Assembly: GCA_022606425.2 (NCBI GenBank)
Contig: JAHDVF020001237.1
Location: 1,199,001 to 1,263,000, forward strand
Direction of reading: 5' to 3'
DNA length: 64,000 nt
Source: Lepidostoma basale
Taxonomy: Eukaryota > Arthropoda > Insecta > Trichoptera > Lepidostomatidae
Below are positions 62,925 through 64,000 of this stretch, in pieces (position 1 is the stretch's first letter; every line of letters starts with the position of its first letter). The position numbers were made by a program, and so were the translations under genes. The notes beneath the pieces were generated by a model, which saw nothing but the letters and a program-made list of their open reading frames with translations, searched no databases and had not been told where the DNA came from.

Positions 62925-63050
62925 TAGTTTAACTGCACTTATCTTTATGGCTTCGACCGGTTTAGGCAACAGCAAAAGGTGGCAACGACCTGCCAAAACC
63001 AGTCGAATCTATTAACCAAAGTGGAATTAAAGTAAATATATATTTGCATA
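62925..63050. repeat. HHR-like fold-back family K
   Basis: Minus module TTGCCTAAACCGGTCGAAGC and plus module GGTGGCAACGACCTGCCA, AAACCAGTCGAATC face away from each other, with arms CTGCACTTATCTTTATGG / CCAAAGTGGAATTAAAG. Hairpin, (G/A)AA and ACCGGT or ACCAGT plus C fit the hammerhead 3' half. No CUGANGA core is visible. Confidence 0.4.
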
Positions 63051-63119
63051 GATTTTCACGGTTGGTGACAGTATGTTTTTTTGGGATCTTGGGAAAATCC
63101 GTGTAACTCGTCTTCTTCT

Positions 63120-63213
63120 ACCGACGTTTCGGAAATCGTTCCAGTCTCCATCATCTATGACTACCCTGAAAATGGAGACTGCTCCGATCTCCGATCTTCG
63201 GTCGAGAAAAACA
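63120..63213. repeat. HHR-like fold-back family J
   Basis: Minus module at 63120-63158: TAGATGA, stem II GGA/TCC, GAA, palindrome ACGT, C, GGTAG. Plus module at 63165-63213: CTGAAAA, T, stem II GGAGA/TCTCC, then a mutated GATCTTCGGTC. Head to head again. Cores are degenerate, so remnants. Confidence 0.45.
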
Positions 63214-63615
63214 GTAGCACGAATTTCCCCAAGATCGCAATAACATGGATATACAATATAATGAAAATTTTAATCTATTTTATTTTCATTATAAACTTTA
63301 GTCTTAAATATAATACATAGATCTTATTTTCGTATCAATAGCAAAAACTTTTATGTATCCCAGAGGTGCCTCTGAAAAGGGCTTATATCTCTTTTTTTTA
63401 TTGCAACTGTGGTGAAAGGTTTCACCGATATTGTCGTTTCCAGGGGCGCCGGATGTTATAGTAACATCACACGCGGAGGCACTTTCTATACCCCCGTATA
63501 CATAGACACACTTAAACCATTTGTAAAAGTTATCCAAAAGAACCTTTTTCTACACATTCATTTAGAAATTTCGCTGAATACATGAAATTGTAATAGAACT
63601 CAAGAAAGGCAGGGG
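63214..63615. other. Unrecognised segment
   Basis: No feature recognised. Confidence 0.3.
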
Positions 63616-63617
63616 AA

Positions 63618-63682
63618 AACGTTTAATGAATCAATTATTGAAAGGCAGCCACGTTCAAAAATCGACGAGGGTGCGTGTCCCA
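63618..63682 (+). mobile_element. RTE-like LINE, short fragment
   Basis: TTTAATGAATCAATTATTGA, AAGGCAGCCACGTTCAAAAA, TCGACGAGGGTGCGTG: the INQLLKGGH..SRN segment of the TTAG subfamily. Confidence 0.65.
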
Positions 63683-63698
63683 ATGTTTGCATCTAGAT

Positions 63699-64000
63699 CA
63701 GTGGTTTCCAACCTGGGAGGCGCCGACTAGGACTATTGCTGGAGGAGGCGACAAAAGTTTTTAATAAAAAAAAATGTTTTTGAATGTAAACAAATACTCG
63801 TAGACAAATACTGGATTTTATTGTAGGGTAAAATCCAGTATTTGTCTACAAGTATTTGTATACATTCAAAAACAAATTGTATAAAAAACTGGTCCAAGTT
63901 AAATAGCATAAAAATTGGAGATTGGATCTCCAGGCGTTGTCTAGCAGTGTGATAATTGCGTAAGCCTATCACATTGCATTAATACAATTTTTTTGCTTAA
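63699..64000. mobile_element. hAT-like element, left end (runs off window)
   Basis: Starts CAGTGGTTTCCAACCTGGGA, GGCGCC, the form of many hAT TIRs. The preceding 8 bp, ATCTAGAT, would be the target duplication. Inside, 63775-63881 is a fold-back with about 43-bp arms (TTTTTGAATGTAAACAAATA, AATACTGGATTTTA) around TTGTAGGG. The right end is not in the window. Confidence 0.6.

Overview
The window looks like intergenic or intronic DNA from an animal, most probably an insect. It is strongly AT-rich, has long (TA)n arrays, and is packed with decayed non-LTR retrotransposons, tRNA-derived SINEs, small TIR elements and fold-back repeats. I could not support any intact host protein gene. Every recognisable protein match is a broken reverse transcriptase (RT) end. 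The species cannot be named from the sequence alone.

The most striking content is a collection of hammerhead-ribozyme (HHR) modules. They lie in short inverted-repeat (fold-back) elements spread from 0 to 63 kb. The type I hammerhead order is clear in the best copies: stem I, CUGANGA core, stem II hairpin, GAA, a short self-complementary stem III, a UH cleavage site, then stem I again. I see at least eight sequence families, here named A to L, that share this layout but little primary sequence. Each family has its own palindromic stem III (ACAUGU, ACCGGU, ACUAGU, ACAGCUGU, ACGU), as expected if two ribozymes dimerise to cleave. Families C and L carry U3 and A8 in place of the canonical C3 and G8, which preserves the Watson-Crick pair of the catalytic core. 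Where two modules survive they sit head to head, (-) on the left and (+) on the right. No Penelope-type RT or GIY-YIG coding sequence was recognised beside them, so these copies look non-autonomous.

Layout. 0-5 kb: HHR fold-backs C, A, D, B, K and a SINE fragment. 5.5 kb: a TA array. 6.7-9.5 kb: two RT relics and D elements. 10.5-16.3 kb: many copies of one RTE-like LINE (its C-terminal coding end plus a TTTG- or TTAG-type 3' tail), B/C/E fold-backs, a 411-bp hAT-like MITE and a second TA array. 17.5-22.3 kb: B, G and A elements, a SINE and an RT relic. 23-30 kb: SINEs, a CR1-like LINE, nested C/E and C/SINE elements, the F fold-back, and a second CR1-like copy split by a piggyBac-like MITE. 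30-36 kb: RTE palm fragment, a SINE nested in RTE, three other RT relics and a tandem duplication split by a retrotransposon with target-site duplication. 36-44 kb: A and C elements, RTE copies and a duplicated chimeric repeat. 42.4-47.5 kb: a patchwork of locally duplicated segments. 48-64 kb: E, L, D, B, C, K and J ribozyme elements, RTE and Jockey-like relics, a 31-bp minisatellite with six-unit higher-order periodicity, and the start of a hAT-like element at the right edge.

The parts do not form a pathway. They interact as nested insertions: SINE in RTE, SINE in C, E in C, piggyBac MITE in CR1. This gives a relative history of invasion.
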